Source of the DNA: Dictyobacter formicarum
GTDB lineage: Bacteria; Chloroflexota; Ktedonobacteria; Ktedonobacterales; Ktedonobacteraceae
NCBI RefSeq assembly: GCF_016587435.1
Contig: NZ_BNJJ01000002.1
Span: 186,001 to 250,000, forward strand
DNA length: 64,000 nt
Direction of reading: 5' to 3'
The notes beneath the pieces were generated by a model. That model made no database searches, was not told the origin of the DNA, and saw only the letters and a program-made list of their open reading frames with translations. Both the position numbers and the translations under genes were made by a program. The stretch's first letter is position 1. Each line of letters starts with the position of its first letter. Positions 36,943 to 46,016 of this stretch are shown piece after piece.

Positions 36943-38334
36943 CTAACCAATCTGCTGCTGCCAGGCCACGCTACCGTCTCTGGCCTCAAGCGCTACCAGA
37001 AAGACGGCCCTGGCTGCATCCCGATTGAGGAAGGTGACATGACCATCCGCGACCTGGAATGGGCCTCCAATGCTCCCGAAGGTGCCTGTTTTCCAGAGCA
37101 TTTTGCCGTCACTGAGCTGGATGGCCTCGACCTCGGTTCCGCCCAGCGCCAGATACACATTTGAGCTATCGGCGGCGATGGTTGGAGCAACAGGAACGTG
37201 ATTCTGCACCAGACCGATGTTGCTGAACAGGGTCTGGCTCCCTGTCTCCAGGTCATAACCATGAAGCTGTATGTGATAGGTGCCTTGCACAGCGGTCTGG
37301 GTAAAGGATTGGACCACCAGCGTATGCTGTGTGATGATCAGTGGACTACTCGCGTCCGTTTTCAATGGATGAGACCAGAGAGGCGTTCCGCTCGTGCCCT
37401 GCAAACCCGCCAGGGTAAACCCCTCGATGCTCTGGCGATCCGCACTGAACAGCGCGCTCAGCGTATAGACAATTCCATCCCCGGCTATCAGCGACATGCT
37501 TTCTTCGCCAGGGCGCTGATCTTGCCAGAGCAGCTGGCCGTTCTGCCCATCCAGAGCAATCAACCTGCGATCATCGGCAGTTTTGACGATGGGCGATTTT
37601 GTGGTATAAATGATCCCTCGATCAACCGCAAAGTCGGCCGTGAACAGAAAACCATCGATGACAACCCCGATGCTCGTATTCTGCCAGAGCTGGCGGCCTG
37701 TGCTGCCCTGGAAGGCTAAGAGGCGCGGTTGCGAGGTCGACGGAAGCTGGACGAGGGGCTGCTCTCCCGGATTGACCGGGTACTCTGTCAGTGTTTCCGT
37801 GCTGACCGCTCCAACAACATAGATTCTATCAAATTCAGCATCAAACAACACTTTCGTATACTCGCAAAAGGTCTGGCCCGCTTGCAGCAGATCTTTTTGC
37901 CAGATCACTGTGCCGCTGGTTGCATTGACCGCGTTGAGCTGGCATTTTGAAATAAAGAAAATCTCGTCGCCAGCCTGCGCATAGCTGATCCCATTCCCAC
38001 GCGCAATATAATCAGCGTGCTCATACTGATGACTGCTCGTCCAGGCAACCTTCCCATCGCGTGTAGAGCGAGCAGTGATATGAATAATTGTGGACTCATA
38101 TGTCTCAAAGAGGATCAAAGAATTGGCCTGCTGGCTCGTCTGAGTCGGTGTTGTGCCGCTGGACCCCGGCAGGCTCGCCTGCGCGGCGCGTGATACGTTA
38201 TGCTGAAACCCAGACAAAGCCAGCAAGCTCGCGCCCAGCAAACTCCCCATCACCAGCAAAAACGCGAACCAGCGTTTTCCAGAGAAGAGACGTTTGCGAT
38301 GCGGTACAACATCTGGCTTTTCCAATTGTTGCAT
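36943..38334 (-). CDS. Membrane-anchored PQQ-like beta-propeller protein
   Basis: The 463-residue protein has a basic N-terminus and one membrane anchor (about residues 25-43: FAFLLVMGSLLGASLLALSG). Repeated PQQ-type propeller blades follow: TRDGKVAWTSSHQY, NATSGTVIWQKDLL, STGRQLWQNTSIG, GQNGQLLWQDQRP, LSDGKMLWKTG and EARDGSVAWQQQIG. The W-docking motif repeats every ~45-60 residues. This BamB/YncE-like fold usually serves as an extracytoplasmic scaffold; no PQQ ligand or catalytic residues can be assigned. It follows the HEAT/sigma pair on the same strand (~190-base gap) and may belong to their regulon. Confidence 0.85.
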   Translation of the reverse strand: MQQLEKPDVVPHRKRLFSGKRWFAFLLVMGSLLGASLLALSGFQHNVSRAAQASLPGSSGTTPTQTSQQANSLILFETYESTIIHITARSTRDGKVAWTSSHQYEHADYIARGNGISYAQAGDEIFFISKCQLNAVNATSGTVIWQKDLLQAGQTFCEYTKVLFDAEFDRIYVVGAVSTETLTEYPVNPGEQPLVQLPSTSQPRLLAFQGSTGRQLWQNTSIGVVIDGFLFTADFAVDRGIIYTTKSPIVKTADDRRLIALDGQNGQLLWQDQRPGEESMSLIAGDGIVYTLSALFSADRQSIEGFTLAGLQGTSGTPLWSHPLKTDASSPLIITQHTLVVQSFTQTAVQGTYHIQLHGYDLETGSQTLFSNIGLVQNHVPVAPTIAADSSNVYLALGGTEVEAIQLSDGKMLWKTGTFGSIGGPFQVADGHVTFLNRDAARAVFLVALEARDGSVAWQQQIG

Positions 38335-38523
38335 AGTTTAACTCCTTTTTCTTTCTCATAATTCGAGTCTGGCCCCCTTCTGGTAATTCGATCATTGCGG
38401 ATCTATGAAGGGGTCTCCGGGAAGCGCTTCTGAAGTGAGCGAAGATTTCCAAGCCAGCCCACTGATGAGCTTCATTGCTAGAAGCGGGCCAGACGCACAA
38501 TTCATGCTATCGTCTGGTATTCC

Positions 38524-39663
38524 TCAGGCTCCGGCCCCAGATTTATAGGGATCGGTGACATGAGGATCGTTCACATGGTGGAAAGGCGCGCTGAATGAAA
38601 ATGTGAACGCCAGGCTGTGACCTGTCCCCAGTTTAGGTTCGCCTGAAACCATGGTCACGGTCCAGGTGACAGTGAGCGAATCCACGCTGGCGGGGACCAC
38701 AAAAGCCTTATAGACGGTATAAATGTGCCTGAGTTGTGGATCTTGTTTATCGATCTGCACATAGCCGCCACCGGTTACGGCACCCTGCGTTTGCGGATAA
38801 GCGCTGGTAAGCGTTGAACCATCTTGCCGGAAAGGATCTTTTGTCGCGGGGCTGAATGTGTCATAAACGATCGCGGTGCGCCCCTGGTCGAGATAGACCT
38901 TGAGGAGCCGCACGGTCACTCCGTCAATAGTTTTTTCCTGGTTGAGGGTGGTATATTGATCAGGATTTCCCAGCAGAGGGGACCACCAGCCCAGGCCGAA
39001 GCCAGCCGCGCTCAATGCCGCGAACACTACCAGCAGAGCCGCCGCCAGGAGACCGGCTTTGAGCGGCGAGAACCTGCGTCGCCGAGTTGGAGAGTTCGAC
39101 GCTGGAACAGAGAGTTTGGGCGTCGATCGCGCAAATAAAGATGGTTTTGTCCTTTCTAAAAGATGTATTGGCAGCGAGGCTACCCGATCTTTCTCATCTT
39201 GCAGGCGCTCCAGGGCATAGCGCGCGGCCTGGCGCACGGGCTCGCTTTCATCGTGCAGGAGATCCTCGATCATGGATATGGGCAGCAGAAGATGAAATTC
39301 GCCCGCTGTGAGCAGAGTAACCTCGCGCACCTGCCAGTGTTCATCACGCAGCCGCTCCTGCAACAGGTCCAGCGGCGCGTCAGACCCCGCGCACCCCAGA
39401 GCACGCACGGCTGCCTGGCGCACACAGTGATCCTTGTCGTTGAGAGCGCTCTCGATGTGCCGGCGAGGCGATTGAGCGCTCAGGCGCTCGGCCACCGCGC
39501 AGCGGACTTCCCAGCGCGGATCGCTCAAGGCCTTCTCAAGTTCTTCGGACATGGCAAGGTTTGCGCGAGCCTGTTGATATGCTTCAAGCCGGGCCTGTAA
39601 GCCCACTGACAGCGTTTCAGGCGCCTGGAAAGTTGCTTGAGGTAATATTTCGCGCGGTTTCAT
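38524..39663 (-). CDS. HEAT-repeat membrane protein coupled to a sigma factor (possible anti-sigma)
   Basis: The 379-residue protein has HEAT-like repeats in residues ~40-160 (DPRWEVRCAVAERL, DKDHCVRQAAVRALG, DEHWQVREVTLLTAG, DESEPVRQAARYALERL). A basic stretch RRRRF and one membrane helix (about 205-228) follow, then an outside beta-rich domain of ~150 residues. The outside domain (EKTIDGVTVRLLKVYLDQGRTAIVYD) resembles the extracellular part of DUF4179/DUF4352-type proteins. Its start overlaps the upstream ECF sigma gene by 47 bases, which argues for translational coupling. A cytoplasmic HEAT domain plus helix plus external sensor would suit an anti-sigma role, but no classical zinc anti-sigma motif is seen. 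Confidence 0.8.
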   Translation of the reverse strand: MKPREILPQATFQAPETLSVGLQARLEAYQQARANLAMSEELEKALSDPRWEVRCAVAERLSAQSPRRHIESALNDKDHCVRQAAVRALGCAGSDAPLDLLQERLRDEHWQVREVTLLTAGEFHLLLPISMIEDLLHDESEPVRQAARYALERLQDEKDRVASLPIHLLERTKPSLFARSTPKLSVPASNSPTRRRRFSPLKAGLLAAALLVVFAALSAAGFGLGWWSPLLGNPDQYTTLNQEKTIDGVTVRLLKVYLDQGRTAIVYDTFSPATKDPFRQDGSTLTSAYPQTQGAVTGGGYVQIDKQDPQLRHIYTVYKAFVVPASVDSLTVTWTVTMVSGEPKLGTGHSLAFTFSFSAPFHHVNDPHVTDPYKSGAGA

Positions 39664-40255
39664 AGTTTTTTTCCCTTTCTGTAGAGAGAATGATCCGCAA
39701 GGCTTTTATCCCACGGTTCAAGCGAGATCGAACAGTCCCAGGCGCTATATCCAGCAGCGTGGCTGCTTCCTGGTAGGAGAGCTGTTCAAAATAAACACAG
39801 ACGATAATTTCTCGATGGTGATCAGCCAGCAGATAGAGTGCGTTTGCGAGTTCCTGCTGGCGTTCCAGCAGGTCATACCAGATTTCAGGCTGGACACTCT
39901 CGCTATCTGGTACCTCCAGCACCACGCTTTCCTCGGTACTTTCGAGCGAGAAAGTCGCCCGATGTAGGCCACGCCGGCTATTCCGAAAAACATTTAACGT
40001 CAGCTTGTAAAGCCAGGGGCGGAGTTGTAAATCGCGAATATGCTCTGCTGGATAGTGCGAAAGCGCGATATAGCTCCGCAAGAGCGCTTCCTGCACAATA
40101 TCCTCGGCATCCTGGGAGCGCTCGCTCAGACGCAAGGCAAAGGTGTACAGGGTATGCTGGTAAGTATGCACAAGCTCTGGGAAATAGCGATCAAGATTGG
40201 TCGCCAACAATTTCGCTAGCGCGAAGACATCATCATCCATAGAATTTCCTATCAA
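39617..40255 (-). CDS. ECF-type RNA polymerase sigma factor
   Basis: The 212-residue protein has sigma region 2 (LYTFALRLSERSQDAEDIVQEALLRSYIAL, then LRPWLYKLTLNVFRN) at about residues 38-95. Region 4 is at ~145-195 (LADHHREIIVCVYFEQLSYQEAA, then DIAPGTVRSRLNRGIKALR). The linker is short and acidic, as in SigE/RpoE-like factors. A second ATG at 40240 (MDDDV) is an alternative start. It is the first gene of an apparent operon with the HEAT membrane protein. Confidence 0.92.
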   Translation of the reverse strand: MIGNSMDDDVFALAKLLATNLDRYFPELVHTYQHTLYTFALRLSERSQDAEDIVQEALLRSYIALSHYPAEHIRDLQLRPWLYKLTLNVFRNSRRGLHRATFSLESTEESVVLEVPDSESVQPEIWYDLLERQQELANALYLLADHHREIIVCVYFEQLSYQEAATLLDIAPGTVRSRLNRGIKALRIILSTEREKNYETARNITSSNFPGA

Positions 40256-40312
40256 AAGATCATCATACGTTTAGCGATTGTACCTTTCTACCTCATAGAA
40301 AACCAAAAACCC

Positions 40313-40366
40313 AAAAAAAGTTCCCTCAGGGATGACTCATATGGCTACCACTGAGGGAACTTTTTT
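40313..40366. terminator. Bidirectional rho-independent terminator
   Basis: An A7-GTTCCCTCAG arm (40313-40329) pairs with CTGAGGGAACTTTTTT (40351-40366). The stem has an A-run on one side and a T-run on the other, so it can stop transcription both ways. It lies just past the vWA-like gene and before the sigma gene. Confidence 0.9.
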
Positions 40367-40373
40367 GTACCGT

Positions 40374-41356
40374 CTATTCGATCATGCGGAACAAGGCATT
40401 GGAAATGACGCTGGGGTCTGTCTCGCCAGCGAAAGGCAGGACTTTGACGTGCGCGTTCTGTGCCTCGACTTGTTGATAGGCCCGCAGCGCCATGTCGTGC
40501 TCGGCTCCATGACCGATAATGGCCAGTACGACGTACATATTCCCGGCAGCGCGATTGACGACATCTCTGAAGGATGCTGTGTCGTCGGCCTCTCCATCAG
40601 TGATGACCAGGGCGAGCAACTGGCTCACACGGTAAAAGCTCTCCATCTCCTCCCAGAGAAAGCCCTCGGTCTTCTGGTGAAGCGCTTCCGCTACTTTGCC
40701 CTGGCTGATCTGACCCACCATATCCATGCCAGTGCGCAGGTGGAAATCGCCCAGTTCAAGCTCGCTTTTCATTTGCTCCAGGTGCGCTGTTACATCCGGC
40801 GGTAGCGGTTGTTGCGCCACGTGCAGCGCCAGTTCATACTTTGCCAGCAGCCCGGCAGTCCAGTCCTTCATCTCCTGGCCCGCACGAATAAAGCCCTGCA
40901 AATGAGACAAAGGCAGGCTGGCTGAGATGCTTGCAATATGCGGTCCAAATGCGAGCGGCAGAGCTGAGGGCGGCAGGACATAGCGCGGATTCGTGGCAGC
41001 TTTGATAGCTTCCTCGATAGCAGGTTCAATATGTTCGCAGGGCGCCAAAGCCTGGTCGTAGGTGATTTTGGGCAAATAGCCCGCATTCGCGCTACCAGTG
41101 GCTGTTTCGGCGTTGAGTAGCTCCTGCACAAAGACAACATTCATACGGCAGGCGCGGATAAACGCCAGAGCATAGGCCATCCTGGTATACGCCTCCCAGG
41201 GGGCAAACCCTGCAAAATAAGTTCGTCTGCTTTGTCGTCAATCTGCTGCCAGACACTCTCAATCTGGCTGGCCGCGCGCAAATAGCCCTGAATAGTGGCA
41301 TCGTTGACCGAACCATACTTCGCATTCGCGAGCAGCTGCTGGAACCATTGACCCAT
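40374..41356 (-). pseudogene. vWA-like protein gene with a frameshift
   Basis: From ATG 41356 (after GGGAAAGGTG) the frame reads MGQWFQQLLANAKYGSVND to ADELILQG. At about 41205 one base is wrong, and the second frame continues as APWEAYTRMAYALAFIRACR to 40374. The final ~80 residues (LLALVITDGEADDTASF, MYVVLAIIGHGAEHDMAL, VKVLPFAGETDPSVISNALF) look like the C-terminal half of a von Willebrand A domain, as in TerY-type proteins. The first 180 residues are helical and unrecognised. Restored length is about 327. No MIDAS DxSxS is visible, so metal binding is doubtful. Confidence 0.7.
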
Positions 41357-41637
41357 AACAGGTAGCACCTTTCCCAAGGATATTTTTCTCCACCCTCGCA
41401 ACTCGCCAGGCGCAATCTATCTCGCCATCTCACTTGCGCTCCCAGCCGGTTTGCAAAAACCTGAGTCGCACCCGGAATTGAACAGCACCTTGACACCACA
41501 TCATTTGCCTGCTATGCTATCAGATGAGTGCAACGCAAACCCTCATACGTTTGTGGGCCAAGAGCCTTGTTTGTGGGTATCTCTCGTTGCACTCTCCACA
41601 CACCACTCCAGCTCCTTATTGAGAAGGAGAGTTTGCC

Positions 41638-42018
41638 ATGATAAAGAGAGAGCGCGTCCTCTTCAAGATCGCATGGGTCTCGCTCGCAATCACCGGAGTC
41701 GCCATCCTCGTCTTCGGACTGATCGTCACTGCGTGGCCCGCTTCGAGTGACCCATTGTCCCTCCGAGCGATCGGCGTGGCCTTGATTGGGATGGGTTTAT
41801 TCGGTGTCGTGATAACCGTGATCGCGTACAGACGCCGTGAACGCTGGGCCTGGTTTACTCTCTGGTACTATCCCATCTTCTGGATAGCGCACCTTCTGGG
41901 CGGATTGCCTCCCGGCCAAGAGCATATCCACCAGATCGTGTTTATCGTCCTCTCACTTGCAGGCCTGCTTCTCCCCGTGGGCGAATTCTTCCCGCGAGGG
42001 GTAAGCCAGCGCGCTTGA
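41638..42018 (+). CDS. Small four-helix membrane protein
   Basis: The 126-residue protein has four hydrophobic stretches, at about 10-31, 44-63, 72-90 and 98-116. It begins MIKRERVLFK after GAAGGAGAG. I recognise no named family; similar small multi-helix proteins are common beside regulators. The 3' end overlaps a minus-strand fragment. Confidence 0.7.
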   Translation: MIKRERVLFKIAWVSLAITGVAILVFGLIVTAWPASSDPLSLRAIGVALIGMGLFGVVITVIAYRRRERWAWFTLWYYPIFWIAHLLGGLPPGQEHIHQIVFIVLSLAGLLLPVGEFFPRGVSQRA

Positions 42019-42215
42019 TGCGCCAGGAGAATGTGCAGAGCCTCGAAGGTTGGCAGAGCCGAGGGAAGCCGCCAAGCATACCCTGTCGTCACCTCTCGCA
42101 CTTCTTGAACACTCGTCAAGATCCGTTGAGTCGTCGCGTGATACAACTGACGACGTTCTGGTGGGATAGCAGAGAGACTGCAAGCCAGAACTGGTCCGGC
42201 TGGTTGAAATGACAT
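42019..42215 (-). pseudogene. N-terminal fragment of an uncharacterised MerR-associated protein
   Basis: From 42215 the frame starts MSFQPAGPVLACSLSAIPPERRQ, followed by QEVREVTTGYAWRLPS. This resembles the start of a small protein often placed next to MerR regulators in Chloroflexota and mercury/metal loci (recalled by pattern). The usual Cys-containing C-terminal part is replaced by unrelated sequence. It is divergent from the broken merR gene. Confidence 0.45.
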
Positions 42216-42306
42216 TGAAAATTCTCCACTTGTCTTGTAAACGTTCCTGTCCTGAGCATACAATTGCAAGTGAACTTGCAGGCAAGTGGAAAAGAAAGGC
42301 AAACAC

Positions 42307-42735
42307 ATGGAAGAACTTTCTATCGGGGAAGTGAAGTGGCACGACGGGCAGGGGTGAGAACCTCTACTCTGCGCTACTACGAAAGTATGGGGTTGCTCTC
42401 TGCTCCTCAACGAATCTCAGGAGGGCATCGCCGGTATGATCCCAGTGTGCTGAAGCGACTCAAGGTCTTACAGATGGCACAGCGAGCAGGATGGAGTATT
42501 GCTGATATGCGCCTGCTCGTGGCAGGCTTCTCCCCTGACACCCCCAGCAAGCGAACGTTGGAAACAACTGGCACAAAAAAAGATGATGGAAGTCGATGAA
42601 GTCATTGCTCATGCCCAACAGAAGAAACAGGTGCTTCAAAAATTGTTGCAATGTGGATGTCTCCGCTTGGAAGAGTGCCTGGAGGCAGACGAGGATGAAA
42701 GCTCTTTCCTGGTACCTCTGGATGAAAAGGACTGA
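42307..42735 (+). pseudogene. MerR-family regulator with two frameshifts
   Basis: ATG at 42307 starts MEELSIGEV. A 5-bp tandem duplication (AAGTG, about 42334-42338) breaks the frame. The HTH resumes as ARRAGVRTSTLRYYESMGLL and GGHRRYDPSVLKRLKVLQMA. A second slip occurs in a C-run at about 42540. The dimerisation helix and tail follow (ASERWKQLAQKKMMEVDEVI, CGCLRLEECLE), ending at 42735. The CGCL segment resembles the metal or redox Cys region of MerR proteins such as SoxR/CueR. As it stands the gene is inactive. Confidence 0.8.
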
Positions 42736-42737
42736 CG

Positions 42738-42989
42738 ATGATCCTCTGAACCCTCTTTGGTGCAGGAGCAGTGAGTGTGATGCTCCTCTCCTATGCACTT
42801 GAATCTCGCTCACATATCTGGGTGCTGGTATTTGCATTGGCATGTGCAGCATCATCTCTCTACGGATGGCTTTCGGGAACATGGCCCTTTGGCGTCGTAG
42901 AAGGGATTTGGGCACTTGTCGACCTTCGACGTTGGTGGGATCTTCGCACAAAGCTTTTTACTCCTCGTAATAGGCCTGGCGCTACATAA
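42738..42989 (+). pseudogene. Small conserved-looking membrane protein with early stop
   Basis: ATG at 42738 overlaps the merR end region, but a TGA occurs at codon 4. The same frame continues as LFGAGAVSVMLLSYALESRS with two hydrophobic helices and WPFGVVEGIWALVDLRRWWD. The GTG at 42771 may serve as an alternative start. The pattern is shared with small unnamed membrane proteins; the function is unknown. Confidence 0.5.
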
Positions 42990-43116
42990 GCTGTCATGAA
43001 GGGCAGGGTAGCGGTTACTATATGTATAAAATGTATAATTGCTTATTGCTCGCTTTTGATTTAGATAGTGTCGGAACTAAGAGCACATGCCAGAGTATTC
43101 AAATCACCTTTAAACG

Positions 43117-43158
43117 CGCGCAGGCGTGAGACAGTAAGTGCTACCTCACGCCTGCGCG
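43117..43158. repeat. 14-bp perfect hairpin
   Basis: CGCGCAGGCGTGAG (43117-43130) pairs with 43145-43158 around a 14-base loop. There is no T-run. It lies between convergent transcription units and may act as a terminator. Confidence 0.5.
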
Positions 43159-43230
43159 TCAGTGTAACGAACGAGCACCCGCAACTTCGATGAGCGCAAA
43201 GGCACGAGTCGCAGGGGTAGCAACCCACGT

Positions 43231-43261
43231 TCCCCGACATGCATGTTTTGCACATCGGGGG
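43231..43261 (-). terminator. Hairpin just past the NmrA-like gene
   Basis: CCCCGA-C-ATGCA pairs with TGCA-CA-TCGGGG around a small loop, 10 bases after the stop of the minus-strand gene. The T-run is weak, so this is tentative. Confidence 0.4.
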
Positions 43262-43271
43262 ACACGAAGGG

Positions 43272-44135
43272 CTACTTCTCCATTTGAAGTGTTGCCTTCA
43301 CAACATCTCGTAGCGTCAGTGGTGGGCGGCCAATGAGGCGAGCAAGTGTCGGGTCAACGGTGGCAAACTCGCCTTGCCTGCTGGCGGCAAAGTACCCGAG
43401 GTACATGTTCACCATCGGCTCAGGACTACCATGAGCGAGCAGGTGAGAACGAAACTCCTCGTCTGATACCACGACCCGGCGGATGGGTCGGCCTGTCACT
43501 TCAGAGACGATCTCTGCAACTCCGGCTAAGTCGAGTGCCTCAGAGCCAGTGAGAGCGGGTGTGATGCTATCAAGACCGCCCTTTGTCAGTGTGATCGCCG
43601 CCGCCCTTGCCAGGTCATCATGGGCTGTCCAGGCAACTGGCCCGTCCTCTGGTGCTACTACCTCACCTGTCTCAATGGCGTCACCAAGCAGTGGGACGGC
43701 AGACGATGCGTAGTAGCCATTGCGTAGTGATGTGAAAGCCACTCTCAACGCTCGCAGTGTTTCCTCTGTAGCTGCGTGATCGGGCGCAGGAGCAAAGGGT
43801 GATGCCGGATTTGCTGCCATCTGGCTCGTGTAGAGAATCCTTTGAGCACCGACCGCTTTGGCCGTGTCAATCGCCGTCTGATGTTGACGGAGAGCCTGTT
43901 CCCCGAGGCGCGGGGCTGATACAATAAGCACTTGTGATGCCCCCTCAAAGGCATGAACGAGGCTCGCTGCATCGTCGAAGTCCCCCCGACGGACGCGAAC
44001 CCCTCGTTGCTCGAGGTCGCGTGCCTTCTCGGGGTTCTGGACACTCACACCAATCCCTTCGGCGGGAACGAGTTCGAGCAGGTGCTTGACAATGGTTCGA
44101 CCGAGCTTGCCATTGGCTCCTGTCACAATGATCAT
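43272..44135 (-). CDS. NmrA-like NAD(P)-binding reductase
   Basis: The 287-residue protein begins MIIVTGANGKLGRTIVKHLL, the GxxGxxG Rossmann loop of atypical SDR proteins. GVRVRRGDFDD follows at ~45-56, then YTSQMAANPASPFAPAPDHA and a substrate region typical of NmrA/QOR2. The usual catalytic YxxxK is absent, as in QOR2-like quinone reductases. It likely binds NADPH and reduces quinones or senses redox state. It is a single gene on the minus strand. Confidence 0.88.
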   Translation of the reverse strand: MIIVTGANGKLGRTIVKHLLELVPAEGIGVSVQNPEKARDLEQRGVRVRRGDFDDAASLVHAFEGASQVLIVSAPRLGEQALRQHQTAIDTAKAVGAQRILYTSQMAANPASPFAPAPDHAATEETLRALRVAFTSLRNGYYASSAVPLLGDAIETGEVVAPEDGPVAWTAHDDLARAAAITLTKGGLDSITPALTGSEALDLAGVAEIVSEVTGRPIRRVVVSDEEFRSHLLAHGSPEPMVNMYLGYFAASRQGEFATVDPTLARLIGRPPLTLRDVVKATLQMEK

Positions 44136-44208
44136 GATACCCTCCCGTGTGTATCTCTAGGCTTTGTTCCATTTCTTATGGAAACCATGTGCATCTATTA
44201 CAAGTCTT

Positions 44209-44657
44209 CTAGTCCTTCTCAGTGACACATTCTAAGAGCACCATTGGCATAATACGAGATGTTCCTTTTTGAGCCTTAGCGAAGTCGGGTGCTTGTCTTA
44301 CGACTTCTGCGAAGAGACGGTCACGTTCGGCTGGTGGCGCAACGGTCGCATGGACGTTCAATTGCTGGTCCCAACTTCAATCGTGACATCATTTGGGTGA
44401 GCGAGAATATTATAGTACCAATCGGGATTGCGGGGGGCACCACCATTTGCTGCAACAAGAACGTACGTGTCGCCATCTTTGATGTAGCGCAATGGAGTGG
44501 TACGTGGTTGATTGGTCCTGGCACCGTGTGTGTGAAGCAAGAGAAATTCTGGGCCTGGAAAATTTCTCACCTTGCCTCCATGTGCGTGAAACTCGTCAGT
44601 GATCTGCTGATTGAGCGTCTTGGCTAGCCGAGCCAACTCTTCGTGATTGGTACTCAT
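44209..44657 (-). pseudogene. F420-type nitroreductase (Ddn/DUF385) with a frameshift
   Basis: From ATG 44657 (AGGAGAAG site) the frame reads MSTNHEELARLAKTLNQQ, FPGPEFLLLHTHGARTNQPR, TPLRYIKDGDTYVLVAANGG and NPDWYYNILAHPNDVTIEVG. It stops at 44358. One base further the protein continues as LNVHATVAPPAERDRLFAEV, VRQAPDFAKAQKGTSR and MPMVLLE to 44209. This is the full ~148-residue deazaflavin-dependent nitroreductase family. The GxxKxGKxR-type F420 region is partly present. It is divergent from tetR across a palindromic region, a common target-regulator layout. Confidence 0.8.
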
Positions 44658-44767
44658 GTTTTCTTCTCCTATCAATCGTACGAAGTTCATGAAACATGGA
44701 GCTTCGCAAACAGCCCTCTTTCCAAAGAAGAGAACCATCTTGCTTCGCTACGACTGTTCTTCCAACA

Positions 44768-44791
44768 ACAGTGTCGTGTATACTACACTGT
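44768..44791. promoter_or_regulatory. 24-bp near-perfect palindrome, probable TetR operator
   Basis: ACAGTGT and ACACTGT arms flank CGTGTATACT with 10 of 12 paired positions matching. It lies between the divergent nitroreductase and tetR genes, ~110 bases from the first and ~130 from the second. Confidence 0.65.
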
Positions 44792-44845
44792 AGGAAGAGT
44801 ACCATGCGTCTGAGTGCAAAACAATCAGCAAACAGGCAGGCGCGT

Positions 44846-44883
44846 CGTGTAAACAACACATAGGTGAAACTGTTGCTTACACG
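44846..44883. promoter_or_regulatory. Second inverted repeat upstream of tetR
   Basis: CGTGTAAACAACA (44846-44858) pairs with TGTTGCTTACACG (44871-44883), 12 of 13 matching, around a 12-base loop. It sits ~40 bases before the tetR start and could be an operator or leader hairpin. Confidence 0.5.
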
Positions 44884-44920
44884 TAGGGAATATGAGAGCA
44901 TACTGAGGGAGGAAATCACT

Positions 44921-45517
44921 ATGACAACATCTGTTAATCCGCGTGATCCACGGGTCAAACGGACCCGTCAGCTGTTGCTGCAAGCGTTCATCGCCTTAGT
45001 GGAAGAACGGCACAATCTTCACTCGATTTCGGTGCAAGAGGTTGCGGAACGTGCCACGGTCAACCGAACGACCTTTTATGCCCACTTTGAAGACAAATAT
45101 GCATTGTTACAGTGCTGGATGCACCAGAAGTACCACCAGAGACTCACCAGCCAATTTCCTGCCTCCTCCACCTTGCAATTGAGTACCTTGCGTCAACTGA
45201 TTCGATCGGTGTTCGAGGTGCTTGCGCTCTTTCGTTCCTATCTCAAACCAGCCGATAGGCAGTACGAGCCGCTCTTCGAGAATGTGCTTCAACAAGAACT
45301 GTACATCCTCCTCTTGAGATGGCTCAAGCAGGTTCCATCAGAGGTTCCTTTGCAAGAAGAGGTCGGAGAAACCACGGCGCAGGTCATCAGTTGGGCGATC
45401 TTGGGTCCCGCCACGCAATGGAGTTGGGGAGATCAAACGGTTTCAGCAGAAGAGATGACCCAGCGCGTCTTGAGCGTCGTGATTGCTGGCTTGTCACCTG
45501 TCACCACTGTTGCTTGA
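44921..45517 (+). CDS. TetR-family transcriptional regulator
   Basis: The 198-residue protein has the TetR DNA-binding domain at residues 10-58: RTRQLLLQAFIALVEERHNL, SISVQEVAERATVNRTTFYAHF and EDKYALLQ. The C-terminal helical domain resembles TetR_C_33. The start at 44921 follows GAGGGAGG; an earlier GTG at 44864 would lie inside the second inverted repeat. It probably represses itself and the divergent nitroreductase gene. Confidence 0.92.
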   Translation: MTTSVNPRDPRVKRTRQLLLQAFIALVEERHNLHSISVQEVAERATVNRTTFYAHFEDKYALLQCWMHQKYHQRLTSQFPASSTLQLSTLRQLIRSVFEVLALFRSYLKPADRQYEPLFENVLQQELYILLLRWLKQVPSEVPLQEEVGETTAQVISWAILGPATQWSWGDQTVSAEEMTQRVLSVVIAGLSPVTTVA

Positions 45518-45590
45518 CTGGCATTTTTAGGAATCGGGGTAGCGCTCCAGATCAGTAAGTGCCTTTATGTTAACATTGCGTTGAGCTGGC

Positions 45591-45869
45591 TTGAGCAGGC
45601 CAGTCAACTTCAACACTGTTGCGACGAGCGCAGGAGTAACCAAAGCATACCTGTACAGCCATCCTGAGCTTCGTGATCGTATCGAAGCACTACGGGCATC
45701 TCAAAGAAACAACCTGGCTCCCCAGCGAACACTCTCAGGACGAACCGAGGGAAGTCGTGAAGTGCTTCTCGCTGCCAAAGATCGCCGGATCAAAGAGTTA
45801 GAGCAAGAAAACCAGCGGCTGAAAGAAGAGCTGAAAATGGCGCTGGGGAAACTCTACGAGCAAATTTAG
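45591..45869 (+). CDS. Tn554 TnpC-like (DUF6262) fragment
   Basis: The 92-residue frame reads RPVNFNTVATSAGVTKAYLYSHPELRDRIEALR, then a leucine-heptad tail (RRIKELEQENQRLKEELKMALGKL) forming a coiled coil. This is the DUF6262/TnpC layout from Tn554-type transposons. The upstream bases in another frame encode ALSWLEQA, the expected preceding helix, so the gene has lost a few bases near 45590. No tnpA or tnpB is nearby. Confidence 0.7.
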   Translation: MSRPVNFNTVATSAGVTKAYLYSHPELRDRIEALRASQRNNLAPQRTLSGRTEGSREVLLAAKDRRIKELEQENQRLKEELKMALGKLYEQI

Positions 45870-46016
45870 CACAACTTCCCAGACTTCTTTTTTTGACATA
45901 TCAATGACGTTCTCCACCGCATCTAAAGCCACTTCAGGCTTCATAACTGTAGATAATCCTTATTTGAGGAACTGGCACGCCTATGTAGATGAAAGGAGTT
46001 CTTATGAAGTACATCG

